Source: Streptomyces catenulae (GTDB lineage: Bacteria; Actinomycetota; Actinomycetes; Streptomycetales; Streptomycetaceae). From it: 64,000 bases of DNA. Below, in pieces: positions 39,730 through 47,537 of this stretch. The DNA lies in contig NZ_JODY01000001.1 of the NCBI RefSeq assembly GCF_000718015.1, positions 434,001-498,000 on the forward strand, written 5' to 3'. The translations under genes were made by a program, and so were the position numbers. How positions within the stretch are numbered: position 1 is the first letter of the stretch; each line of letters begins with the position of its first letter. The notes under the pieces are model-generated. The model searched no databases, was not told the origin of the DNA, and saw only the letters and a list, made by a program, of their open reading frames with translations.

Positions 39730-40865
39730 GGACCCGCGCCGCCGTCCTGCGGGCCGTCTCCACCGACCGCCCGTACGCCACCACCGCCCCCGTCGCCGTC
39801 GAGGAGCTGGAGCTGGGGGCGCCCCGCGAGGGCGAGGTCCTGGTGAAGATCGCCGCGGCCTCGCTCTGCCACTCCGACCTCTCCGTCGTCAACGGCGACC
39901 GGGTCCGCCCGCTGCCCATGGCGCTCGGCCACGAGGCGGTCGGTGTGGTCGTCGAGGCCGGTCCCGGTGTCCGCCGGGTCACCGCGGGCGACCATGTCGC
40001 GCTGGTCTTCGTGCCGAGCTGCGGCTCCTGCGCCGACTGCGCCCAGGGCCGCCCCGCGCTCTGCGCCGCCGCCGCGGCGGCCAACGGCTCCGGCGGACTG
40101 CTGCACGGCCCGTCCCTGCTGACCGACGCGGCGGGCGAACGCGTCCACCACCAGCTGGGCGTCTCCGCCTTCGCCGAACACGCCGTCGTCGCCCAGGAAT
40201 CCCTGGTCCCGATAGCCCGCGACATCCCGTTCGCCGTCGCCTCGATGTTCGGCTGCGCGGTCCTCACCGGCGCCGGTGCGGTCATCAACACCGCGGCGCT
40301 GCGCCCGGGCCAGTCCGCCGTCGTCTACGGGCTCGGCGGCGTCGGGCTCTCCGCGGTGCTCGGCGCCCGCGCCGCCGGGGCGTACCCGGTCGTCGCCGTC
40401 GACCCGGTCGCCGAGAAGCGTGAACTGGCGCTGCGGCTGGGCGCCTCGCACGCCTACGCCCCCGACGAGGCTCCGGCCGCGATCCGCGAGCTGACCTCGG
40501 GCGGCGCGGAGATCGCCGTCGAGGCGGTCGGGTCGCCCGCGGTGATGGCCGCCTGCCTGGACGTGGTCGGCCGCGGCGGCAAGGTCGTCTCGGTGGGGCT
40601 GCCCGCCCCCGGCCGTACGCTGGAGGTACCGGCCCTGGCCTTCGCCGGTGAGGGCAAGTCGCTCCTCGGTTCGTACATGGGTGACGCGGTGCCCAGCCGG
40701 GACATCCCGCGCTTCCTCGACCTGTGGCGCGCCGGTCTGATGCCGGTCGAGCTGATGCACACCGGCACCCTGCCGCTGACCGGCATCAACGACGCCCTGG
40801 AGGAGCTGGCCGCCGGGCGCGCCATCCGCCAGGTCCTCGACACCAACGGTCTGCTGGACGGCTGA
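39726..40865 (+). CDS. Zinc-dependent alcohol dehydrogenase (MDR family)
   Basis: A 379-residue medium-chain dehydrogenase. Catalytic Zn ligands: Cys in AASLCHSDLS (about 48) and His/Glu in ALGHEAVGVV (about 67). The structural zinc site has four cysteines in CGSCADCAQGRPALC (about 100-114). NAD-binding VVYGLGGVGLSAVLGARAAGAYPVVAVD is at about 201-228. It is the class III/S-(hydroxymethyl)mycothiol-type layout. Last gene of the glycerol-type operon; a strong stem-loop follows at 40878. It may oxidise the polyol or a derived alcohol. Confidence 0.88.
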   Translation: MRTRAAVLRAVSTDRPYATTAPVAVEELELGAPREGEVLVKIAAASLCHSDLSVVNGDRVRPLPMALGHEAVGVVVEAGPGVRRVTAGDHVALVFVPSCGSCADCAQGRPALCAAAAAANGSGGLLHGPSLLTDAAGERVHHQLGVSAFAEHAVVAQESLVPIARDIPFAVASMFGCAVLTGAGAVINTAALRPGQSAVVYGLGGVGLSAVLGARAAGAYPVVAVDPVAEKRELALRLGASHAYAPDEAPAAIRELTSGGAEIAVEAVGSPAVMAACLDVVGRGGKVVSVGLPAPGRTLEVPALAFAGEGKSLLGSYMGDAVPSRDIPRFLDLWRAGLMPVELMHTGTLPLTGINDALEELAAGRAIRQVLDTNGLLDG

Positions 40866-40877
40866 CCGCCCCCGAAC

Positions 40878-40917
40878 GCGCGCCCGGCACGGTTTCCCCC
40901 GAACCTGCCGGGCGCGC
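40878..40917 (+). terminator. Operon terminator, 12-bp outer and 4-bp inner stem
   Basis: GCGCGCCCGGCA/TGCCGGGCGCGC with inner GGTT/AACC and a 7-base loop, 13 bp after the alcohol dehydrogenase stop. One bulged C. Confidence 0.75.
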
Positions 40918-41040
40918 TCCTGCCCCCGCCCGGTCGCGGCGCTCCCCGCGACGGCGCACGGTGAGAGGGAGGGGCCGCGCACGGCGGGCCGGGCCGGGCG
41001 CCGCCGTGGACCCCGCGCCGAGCCGCGAGGAGGAGGCGCC

Positions 41041-41301
41041 ATGACCGTCCCGCAGCCGCCCGGACCTCCCGGGCCGACCCACCCCGACCCCGTGCCGCCC
41101 ACCCCCGGCCCGGGCCCCGGCCCGCCCGGTCCGACGCCCGGCCCCGGGCCGGGACCGGTACCCGCACCGGGACCGGATCCCGTGCCCGGCCCCGTCCCGC
41201 CGCCCGAGCCCGACCCCGTCCCGCCGCGCCCGGCCCCGCCGACCCCGGGGCCCGCCCCGGGACCGGCCCCCGACCCGGTACCGGCGCCGCACACCCCCTG
41301 A
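41041..41301 (+). CDS. Small Pro/Gly-rich protein
   Basis: An 86-residue, almost wholly Pro/Gly/Asp/Val/Ala protein (MTVPQPPGPPGPTHPDPVPP then PGPGPGPPGPT and DPVPGPVPPPEPDPVP repeats). There is no signal peptide and no aromatic residue. A good SD (GAGGAGGAGG, 6 bases before ATG) and a proper stop argue for real translation, although low complexity alone can give open frames in such DNA. It would be an extended polyproline-II chain. No function is recognised. It stands alone between the glycerol operon and the ChsE4-like gene. Confidence 0.5.
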   Translation: MTVPQPPGPPGPTHPDPVPPTPGPGPGPPGPTPGPGPGPVPAPGPDPVPGPVPPPEPDPVPPRPAPPTPGPAPGPAPDPVPAPHTP

Positions 41302-41330
41302 GCCGGGCCGCGCGCGCCCTTCCGTATTTC

Positions 41331-41344
41331 TGGAACGCGTTCTA
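41331..41344. promoter_or_regulatory. KstR box
   Basis: TGGAACGCGTTCTA fits the KstR consensus TNNAACNNGTTNNA at every fixed position. It lies 102 bp before the ChsE4-like start. KstR is the regulator of sterol side-chain and ring A/B genes in mycolic actinomycetes. Confidence 0.75.
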
Positions 41345-41367
41345 CTGTGCCGCCCACGACCCGATGG

Positions 41368-41382
41368 CCGACGGCCCGTCAG
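41368..41382. promoter_or_regulatory. CYGAC-N5-GTCAG palindrome (copy 1)
   Basis: CCGAC-GGCCC-GTCAG followed by AAA, 23 bp after the KstR box. One mismatch to the perfect copies at 49019 and 58725, which also have AAA after GTCAG. Confidence 0.55.
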
Positions 41383-41445
41383 AAACCGTCGCGCCGCGGG
41401 CCGTCGGCGACAGGAACGTACGGACACCGGACGAAGGGCAGGGCC

Positions 41446-42645
41446 GTGCACCTCGCATACACCCCCGCACAGCAGCGGTTGCGCGCCGAACTGCGCGGCT
41501 ACTTCGCCGAGCTGATGCCCGAGAACACCTACGCCCAGGACGCCGACCCCGCCGCCCGTAAACGCTTCTACCGCGCCACCGTGCGGCGCCTGGGCGCGGA
41601 CGGCTGGCTCGGTGTCGGCTGGCCCGAGGAGTACGGCGGCCGGGGCATGACGCCGATGGAACAGTTCCTCTTCTTCGACGAGGCGGCCCAGGCGGGCGTC
41701 CCGCTGCCGCTGATGGCGCTCAACACCGTCGGCCCCACCCTCATGCGCTACGGCACCGACGAGCAGAAGGCGTACTTCCTGCCCCGCATCCTCTCCGGCG
41801 AGATCGACTTCGCCATCGGCTACAGCGAACCGGACGCCGGTACCGACCTCGCCGCGCTCCGCACCCGCGCCGTCCGCACCGGCGACGAGGACACCGGCCA
41901 CTACGTCGTCGACGGCCAGAAGATCTGGACCACCAACGGCGACACCGCCGACTGGGTCTGGCTCGCCGTCCGCACCCGCAGCGCCGCCGACGGCACCCCG
42001 CCCCACAAGGGCATCACCCTGCTCCTCGTCCCCACCGACGACCCCGGCTACTCCTGCACCCTCATCAACACCCTCGCCTCACACGACACCACCGCCAGCC
42101 ACTACGACCACATCACCGTGCCCGCCGCCCGCCGCGTCGGCCGGGAGAACGAGGGCTGGCGGATCATCACCAACCAGCTCAACCACGAACGCGTCACCCT
42201 CGCCGCCCACGGCACCATGGCCATCCGCGCCCTCCACGACGTCCAGCACTGGGCCGCCACCACCCGCCTCACCGACGGCCGCCGCGTCATCGACCTCGGC
42301 TGGGTCCGCACCCGCCTGGCCCGCACCCACACCGCCCTCGACGCGATGAAACTCCTCAACTGGCAGATGGTCGACGCCCTGGAACGCGGAACCCTCACCC
42401 CGCAGGACGCCTCCGCCGTCAAGGTCCACGGCTCCGAGGCGCGCCGCGACGCCTACGCCTGGCTGATGGAGATCCTCGCCGCCGCGGGCCCCCTCAAGGA
42501 CGGCTCCACCGGCGCCGCCCTCCACGGCGACCTGGAACGCGGCTACCGCTCCGCCGTCATCTTCACCTTCGGCGGCGGCAACAACGAGATCCAGCGCGAG
42601 ATCATCTCCTGGATCGGCCTGGGGATGCCCCGGGTACGGCGGTGA
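41446..42645 (+). CDS. Acyl-CoA dehydrogenase, ChsE4 (FadE26)-like
   Basis: A 399-residue ACAD strongly like Mtb ChsE4/FadE26, which starts steroid side-chain beta-oxidation: LAYTPAQQRLRAELRGYFAELM, GWLGVGWPEEYGGRGMTPMEQFLFFDEAAQAGVPLPLMALNTVGPTLMRYGTDEQKAYFLPRIL, IDFAIGYSEPDAGTDLAALRTRAVR, QKIWTTNGDTADWVWLAVRT, ENEGWRIITNQLNHERVTL, FTFGGGNNEIQREIISWIGLGMPRVRR. GTG at 41446 aligns with the family start. The usual partner (ChsE5/FadE27) is not beside it. Upstream lie a KstR box and the CYGAC palindrome. Confidence 0.83.
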   Translation: MHLAYTPAQQRLRAELRGYFAELMPENTYAQDADPAARKRFYRATVRRLGADGWLGVGWPEEYGGRGMTPMEQFLFFDEAAQAGVPLPLMALNTVGPTLMRYGTDEQKAYFLPRILSGEIDFAIGYSEPDAGTDLAALRTRAVRTGDEDTGHYVVDGQKIWTTNGDTADWVWLAVRTRSAADGTPPHKGITLLLVPTDDPGYSCTLINTLASHDTTASHYDHITVPAARRVGRENEGWRIITNQLNHERVTLAAHGTMAIRALHDVQHWAATTRLTDGRRVIDLGWVRTRLARTHTALDAMKLLNWQMVDALERGTLTPQDASAVKVHGSEARRDAYAWLMEILAAAGPLKDGSTGAALHGDLERGYRSAVIFTFGGGNNEIQREIISWIGLGMPRVRR

Positions 42646-42669
42646 GGCGGTACGCCCGCTGCCCGGCGG

Positions 42670-44589
42670 TCAGCCACCGACGGACCCGCCGTGGGGTCCG
42701 GCCACCGCGCCCCCGACCGGCCCGGAGGGTTCCCGGGCCGCCGGGAGGGTGAGCCGGAAGACGGCGCCCGCGCCCGGGGCGCTCTGTGCCGTGACGGTGC
42801 CGCCGTGGGCCTCCGCGAGCTTCCGCACGATCGACAGCCCCAGACCGCTGCCGCCGGTCTGTCGGCTGCGGGACTTCTCGGCGCGCCAGAAACGCTCGAA
42901 GACATGCGGGAGTTCGTCCGCCGCGATGCCCGTTCCGGTGTCCGCCACCTCGATCCGTACGGAGCCCTCCGCCGCCCGCGCGCGCAGCGTCACCGTGCCG
43001 CCGCGGGGCGTGTGCCGGATCGCGTTGGAGAGCAGATTGCCGGTCATCTGCCGGAGCCGGACCGGGTCCGCGGCCACGGGCGGCACCCCGTCGGCGGTGA
43101 CGGTCAGCCGCACCCCGCCCGCGTCCGCGTCGGCGCGGTGCGCGGTCGCGGTCTGCGCCAGCGCGTCCGCGACCGCCACCGGCACCTTCGACAGCCGCAG
43201 CTCGCCCGCGTCGGCCGCCGACAGATCGCGCAGGTCGTCGATGATGTGCTGCAACAGCAGGGCCTCCTCCAGCACGGAGGCCAGCAGCTCCGCGTCGTTG
43301 TCGACAACGCCGTCCTCCGCCGCCTCCAGCCAGCCCCGGATGTTGCTCAGCGGCGTACGCAACTCGTGTGCCACATCGCTGACCATCGCCTTACGGAGCC
43401 GCTCCAGCTCCGCGCGCCGCCCGGCCATCGTGTTGAACGCCGCCGACAGCCGCCCGATCTCGTCGCCGCCGACCACCCGCACCTGGGCGGACGCGTCGCC
43501 GTCCGCCAGCCGCTGCACCGCGGCGGTCAGCGCCCGCAGCGGACGCACCAGCCGGATGCCCGCCAGGACGGTGACGGCGACGGTCACCAGCAACACCAGC
43601 GCCGCGCCCCCGGCGATCCGCGCCTTGTTGGCCGGGGAGAGGGAGAAGAAGGTGGTCGCGGTGCGGGTCGGGGCGGAGACGTAGAGCTGCGCGGCGGGCG
43701 CCACGTACGGCGCGAGCTGTTCCGCGCGGCCGGTGGCGAGGCAGGAGGAGACCAGCGGGCCGCCGGACCAGCGGCCGGTGGCGGCCGGTCGCCCCTCGCC
43801 GTCCAGCGTGAGGGTGGTGGCGTGCGCGCCGCGGTGGGCGAGACAGGTGTTGACGAGGGTGTTGAGCGCACCGAGCGCCTTCCGCTCGGTGGGCGTCGGC
43901 CCGCCGCCGAGGGCCGGGGTGGTGCAGGCGGGGGCGGCGCTGGTGGCCGGGGGCACCAGCCGGGGCCGTCCGCTCGGCAACCGTTCGACACGGGCGTCGG
44001 TGCCGCCGGTCCGGTGCAGACAGCTCCGAAGGCGCGCGGCGAGGCTGTCCAGGGCGGTGCGTTCGTCCGGGGGCAGCAGGAACGGGCCCACCGCCCGCGC
44101 GTCGATCCGGTCGCCCGCCGCGCCGGGCAGCAGGTCGGGGTCGACGGCGAGCGGGTCGATGACGGCGGTGGGTTTGGCGGGCGGCCGGAACGGTACGCCG
44201 GGCTCCGGGTCGGAGTCGGCGACCGGCCGCGACCCGCCGCGGGCGGTCAGCACGATGCGGTGGCCGGTCCGGCGGGCGAGCGCGGCGACCGTGGCGTCCG
44301 CGTCCGACCAGTCCGGGTGCCGGGCCGCGTAGCCGAGCAGCGCGTCGTACGTCCGGGCGTCGTCGGCCAGCGCCTGACCCTGCTCCTGCCGGATGGCGAC
44401 CGCCGTCATCCGGACGACGACATACGCGGTGGCCGCGACCGAGCAGACGGAGACGACCACGGAGACGGCCAGCAGCCGCAGCAGCAGACTGCGGCGCAGC
44501 GCCCTCGGCGCACGGCGCCAACGGGCCGGCGGGCGCACCGGGTCCCCCTCCGTGGCGCCGCCCCGGCGCCCGGCCCGGTCAGCGCCCAC
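42670..44589 (-). CDS. Sensor histidine kinase
   Basis: A 639-residue membrane kinase. TM1 is at about 36-62. A large extracytoplasmic domain follows (about 65-315) with four cysteines (SCLHRTG, PACTTP, NTCLAHR, SSCLATG) that could form two disulfides. TM2 is at about 318-345, then a HAMP domain (RLVRPLRALTAAVQRLADGDASAQVRV). The phospho-His is in VSDVAHELRTPLSNIRG (about 405), the N box in NLLSNAIRHTPRGG, and the G boxes in VADTGTGIAADELPHVFERFWR and GGSGLGLSIVRKLAEAHGG. GTG 44589 overlaps the regulator gene by 11 bp. Confidence 0.92.
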   Translation of the reverse strand: MGADRAGRRGGATEGDPVRPPARWRRAPRALRRSLLLRLLAVSVVVSVCSVAATAYVVVRMTAVAIRQEQGQALADDARTYDALLGYAARHPDWSDADATVAALARRTGHRIVLTARGGSRPVADSDPEPGVPFRPPAKPTAVIDPLAVDPDLLPGAAGDRIDARAVGPFLLPPDERTALDSLAARLRSCLHRTGGTDARVERLPSGRPRLVPPATSAAPACTTPALGGGPTPTERKALGALNTLVNTCLAHRGAHATTLTLDGEGRPAATGRWSGGPLVSSCLATGRAEQLAPYVAPAAQLYVSAPTRTATTFFSLSPANKARIAGGAALVLLVTVAVTVLAGIRLVRPLRALTAAVQRLADGDASAQVRVVGGDEIGRLSAAFNTMAGRRAELERLRKAMVSDVAHELRTPLSNIRGWLEAAEDGVVDNDAELLASVLEEALLLQHIIDDLRDLSAADAGELRLSKVPVAVADALAQTATAHRADADAGGVRLTVTADGVPPVAADPVRLRQMTGNLLSNAIRHTPRGGTVTLRARAAEGSVRIEVADTGTGIAADELPHVFERFWRAEKSRSRQTGGSGLGLSIVRKLAEAHGGTVTAQSAPGAGAVFRLTLPAAREPSGPVGGAVAGPHGGSVGG

Positions 44590-45337
44590 GGCGGGTGTCC
44601 CGGCGGCCGTCGGCGGGCGGCTCCTCGTCGACGAGCTTGTAGCCGACGCCGTAGACCGTCAGGAGGCGGCGGGCGTCGCGGGGGTCCTCCTCGATCTTCT
44701 TGCGGAGGTTCATGACGTGGACGTCGACGGTCCGGGCGGTGATGTAGCGGTCGACGCCGTGCAGCCGCTCCAGGATCTGCGCCCGGGTGAAGACCTGCCC
44801 CGGCCGCGACGCCAACACCTCCAGCAGCCGGAACTCGCCCGGTGTGCAGTGGATCCGGCGGCCGTGGGCCCACACCTCGTGGCGTCCGGGGTCCACGGTC
44901 AGCGGCCCGGACCGCAGTACGGGGTCCGGCGCGGGCGCGGGCGCCGCCGGGCCGCCGCCCGTCCGGCCGCCGCGCCGCAGCAGCGACCGGGCGCGGGCCA
45001 TCAGCTCCCGCGGGCTGAACGGTTTCGTCAGATAGTCGTCGGCGCCCAGGTCCAGGCCGAGCAGCAGATCGTCCTCGGTGGAACGGGCGGTCAGCATCAT
45101 CACCGGCAGGGCGGCCAGCTCCGGCTCCGCGCGTACGATCCGGCACACGTCGAGGCCGTCGATGTGCGGCATCATCACGTCGAGGATCAGCAGCTCCGGT
45201 GGCCGCCGCCGGAGTTGGGCGAGCGCCGTCGGCCCGTCGTGCACGACGACCACGTCATGGCCCTCGTGCTCCAGGTAGCGGCGGACCAGATCCGCCTGTT
45301 TCGCGTCGTCCTCGGCGACGACCACATGCGCGCACAT
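44579..45337 (-). CDS. OmpR-family response regulator
   Basis: A 252-residue regulator. Receiver domain: VVVAEDDAKQADLV, the phosphoacceptor Asp in PELLILDVMMPHIDGLDV (about residue 52), MLTARS, and Lys in DDYLTKPFSPREL. A Gly/Pro/Ala linker (about 120-140) leads to the winged-helix trans_reg_C domain: GPLTVDPGRHEVWAHGRRIHCTPGEFRLLEVLASRPGQVFTRAQILERLHGVDRYITARTVDVHVMNLRKKIEEDPRDARRLLTVYGVGYKL. It is cotranscribed with the kinase at 42670. A tandem CTGACA repeat upstream may be its own binding site. Confidence 0.93.
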   Translation of the reverse strand: MCAHVVVAEDDAKQADLVRRYLEHEGHDVVVVHDGPTALAQLRRRPPELLILDVMMPHIDGLDVCRIVRAEPELAALPVMMLTARSTEDDLLLGLDLGADDYLTKPFSPRELMARARSLLRRGGRTGGGPAAPAPAPDPVLRSGPLTVDPGRHEVWAHGRRIHCTPGEFRLLEVLASRPGQVFTRAQILERLHGVDRYITARTVDVHVMNLRKKIEEDPRDARRLLTVYGVGYKLVDEEPPADGRRDTRRGR

Positions 45338-45409
45338 GCGGTGAGTCTAGGAACGCCGCACCCCGCACCGGGCCACCGGAGCGGGCCGCAACCGGTACAC
45401 CACGGGTTC

Positions 45410-45426
45410 CTGACAGCTTTCTGACA
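45410..45426 (-). promoter_or_regulatory. Tandem direct repeat, possible response-regulator box
   Basis: CTGACA-N5-CTGACA (TGTCAG-N5-TGTCAG on the gene strand), an 11-bp period typical of OmpR/PhoB-type sites, 73 bp upstream of the response-regulator start. Confidence 0.55.
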
Positions 45427-45563
45427 ATCCGTCGCGCCGCCGGGCGGCAGCCCGCACCGGGGGCGCGGCGCGCCCGTCACCCGCGCTCCCCGCCCGGCGT
45501 TGTCCCGTCGAGCGGTCCCCGTGGACGGGCCGCGTACGGCGGTTTCCAGGAGGTGTGGCACGG

Positions 45564-46397
45564 ATGACGGAGAGTGCTGGGGGGACGGGGCCCGCCATGC
45601 GGCCCGTGGTGTGGGAGACCTACGGGCCGGAGGATCTGGGCGGACAGCCGATCTTCGGCGGCGGGTTCATCAACTTCGGGTACTGGCGCGGCATCGACCT
45701 GGACCGCCCGCTCGGCGAGGCGGAGCGGGTCCGCAGCCAGGAGGACCTCTACCGGCACGTCCTGGACGCCGCCGCGCCGCGGCCCGGCGCGCGGGTGCTG
45801 GAGGTGGGCTGCGGGCTGGGCACGGGATGTGTGGTGATGCTGCGGGAGTACGGGTGCGCCGTCACCGGTATGGACATCCATCCGCAGCAGCTGAGCCGGG
45901 CGCGCGCCGCCCATGCGGAGGTGCTGCGGGCGGAGCCGGGGCGGCTGCGGTTCGTCCGGGGCGCCGCGGAGCGGATGCCGTGCGGGGACGGCGAGTTCGA
46001 CGTGGTGGTGAGCGTGGAGGCGGCGCAGCACTTCCCGGACCTCGGCGCCTTCGCCGCGCAGACCGCGCGGGTGCTGCGGCCCGGCGGCCGGGTGGCGGTC
46101 GCCGGGTTCTTCACCGTGGACGAGGCGCCGGACCGCCCCGACCGCCTCGCCCGGCTGCTGGAGACCTTCGACAGCGGACTGGACATCGCCCGGCCGGTAC
46201 GCGCCCTCACCGACGCGTTCGCGGACGCCGGGCTCGCCGGGGTGTCGGCGGCGTCGATCGGACGGTACGTCTGGCCGGGCTGGGACCGCTGGCTCGCCCG
46301 CTGGTGGGCCCCGGACACCTGGCCGCGGAACTTTCTGCGCGCCTATCAGGAAGGGATCCTGGACTATTACCTCGTCACGGCGGACCGGCCGCGGTAG
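45564..46397 (+). CDS. Class I SAM-dependent methyltransferase
   Basis: A 277-residue methyltransferase: RVLEVGCGLGTGCVVMLREYGCAVTGMDIHPQQLSRARAAH (motif I and post I, about residues 77-117), ERMPCGDGEFDVVVSVEAAQHFPDLGAF (motif II), ARVLRPGGRVAVAGFF (motif III). It is similar to small-molecule O/C-methyltransferases such as those of macrolide or sterol type. ATG at 45564 is preferred over GTG 45555 because AGGAGG then has a 10-base spacing. It stands alone downstream of a divergent two-component system; the substrate is unknown. Confidence 0.87.
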   Translation: MTESAGGTGPAMRPVVWETYGPEDLGGQPIFGGGFINFGYWRGIDLDRPLGEAERVRSQEDLYRHVLDAAAPRPGARVLEVGCGLGTGCVVMLREYGCAVTGMDIHPQQLSRARAAHAEVLRAEPGRLRFVRGAAERMPCGDGEFDVVVSVEAAQHFPDLGAFAAQTARVLRPGGRVAVAGFFTVDEAPDRPDRLARLLETFDSGLDIARPVRALTDAFADAGLAGVSAASIGRYVWPGWDRWLARWWAPDTWPRNFLRAYQEGILDYYLVTADRPR

Positions 46398-46568
46398 GGG
46401 CGCGGGGCGCCCGGACCCCGCGGGCGGGCGCCCCGCCGCCGCACCCCGGCGCGCGGTGGCTCCCGGTGGGCGGGCCGCGGCGATAGCCTCGCCCGGGGCG
46501 GCCCGGAGCGCCGCCACCGGCAGGCCGCGGGCCGGGGCCGGGAGCGGCACACAGGAGGAGCGGACACC

Positions 46569-47426
46569 GTGGCGGACGAAGCGAACGAGACCCCGGACAG
46601 CACCGCCGTACGGGTCGCCCTCTGGCGGGCGCTGCACGTCCGGGCGGACGCGGCGCCCCCGGTCCTGCACGACGAGACCGGGCTGCAACTGGCCGACCCG
46701 GAGGACGGGTGGGAGCGGCGCGGCGACATGGATCTCCACGGCACCGGCGGGTTCCGCGCCGCCGTCGTCGCCCGCGCCCGCTTCGTCGAGGATCTCGTCA
46801 CCGACCGGCTCGCCGACGGCGTCGGCCAGTACGTCATCCTCGGCGCCGGGCTCGACACCTTCGCCCAGCGCCGCCCGGAGACCGCCGACCGGCTGCGGAT
46901 CTTCGAGATCGACCAGCCGGGCACCCAGGCGTGGAAGCGGCGCCGCCTCGACGCGCTCGGATACGGCGTCCCGGACCGGCTGCGGTTGGTGCCGGTCGAC
47001 TTCGAGGCGGGCGACGACTGGTGGGCGCGGCTGGTCGACGCGGGCTTCGACCCCGCCCGGCCCGCCGTCGTCGCCTGCACCGGCGTCACCATGTACCTCA
47101 CCGAGGAGGCCGTCACGGCGACCCTGCACCGCCTCGCCGGGCTCGCCCCGGGCTCGACGCTCGCCCTGACGTTCCTGCTGCCCACCGAACTCCTCGACGC
47201 CGCCGACCGCCCCGCGCTGGAGGCCACCGCGCCGCAGGCGGCGGCTGCCGGAACGCCGTTCCGCAGCTTCTTCACCCCGGAGCGGATGCTCGCGGCGGCC
47301 CGGGAGGCCGGTTTCCGGGAGGTCCGCCATGTGGCCGGAACCGCGCTCGGCGCCCGCTACTTCGCCGACCGGCCCGACGGCCTCCGCCCGTCCAGCGGCG
47401 AGGACTTCCTGGTGGCCACGGTCTGA
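46569..47426 (+). CDS. SAM-dependent methyltransferase, LCMT/TIGR00027-like
   Basis: A 285-residue protein of the actinobacterial LCMT-like family (PF04072): ARARFVEDLVTDRLADGVGQYVILGAGLDTFAQRRPE, LRIFEIDQPGTQAWKRRRLDALG, RLVPVDFEAGDDWWARLVDAGFDPARPAVVACTGVTMYLTEEAVTATLHRLAGLAPGSTLALTF, FRSFFTPERMLAAAREAGF. GTG at 46569 follows AGGAGGAGCGG. The family is abundant in mycobacteria and Streptomyces; natural substrates are mostly unknown. Confidence 0.88.
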   Translation: MADEANETPDSTAVRVALWRALHVRADAAPPVLHDETGLQLADPEDGWERRGDMDLHGTGGFRAAVVARARFVEDLVTDRLADGVGQYVILGAGLDTFAQRRPETADRLRIFEIDQPGTQAWKRRRLDALGYGVPDRLRLVPVDFEAGDDWWARLVDAGFDPARPAVVACTGVTMYLTEEAVTATLHRLAGLAPGSTLALTFLLPTELLDAADRPALEATAPQAAAAGTPFRSFFTPERMLAAAREAGFREVRHVAGTALGARYFADRPDGLRPSSGEDFLVATV

Positions 47427-47490
47427 CGGCCACGCCCGGCCCCGGGAGCGCGGCGGGCGCCCGGGCGGGGCTCCGCCGAGGCGCGGCCCC

Positions 47491-47526
47491 CCGGCGGACG
47501 GACCCGCCCGCCGGTCCGTCCGCCGG
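47491..47526. terminator. Bidirectional terminator, 14-bp perfect stem
   Basis: CCGGCGGACGGACC, 8-base loop, GGTCCGTCCGCCGG, between the convergent LCMT-like and GH27 genes. Confidence 0.75.
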
Positions 47527-47537
47527 TGGGCCGTCCG

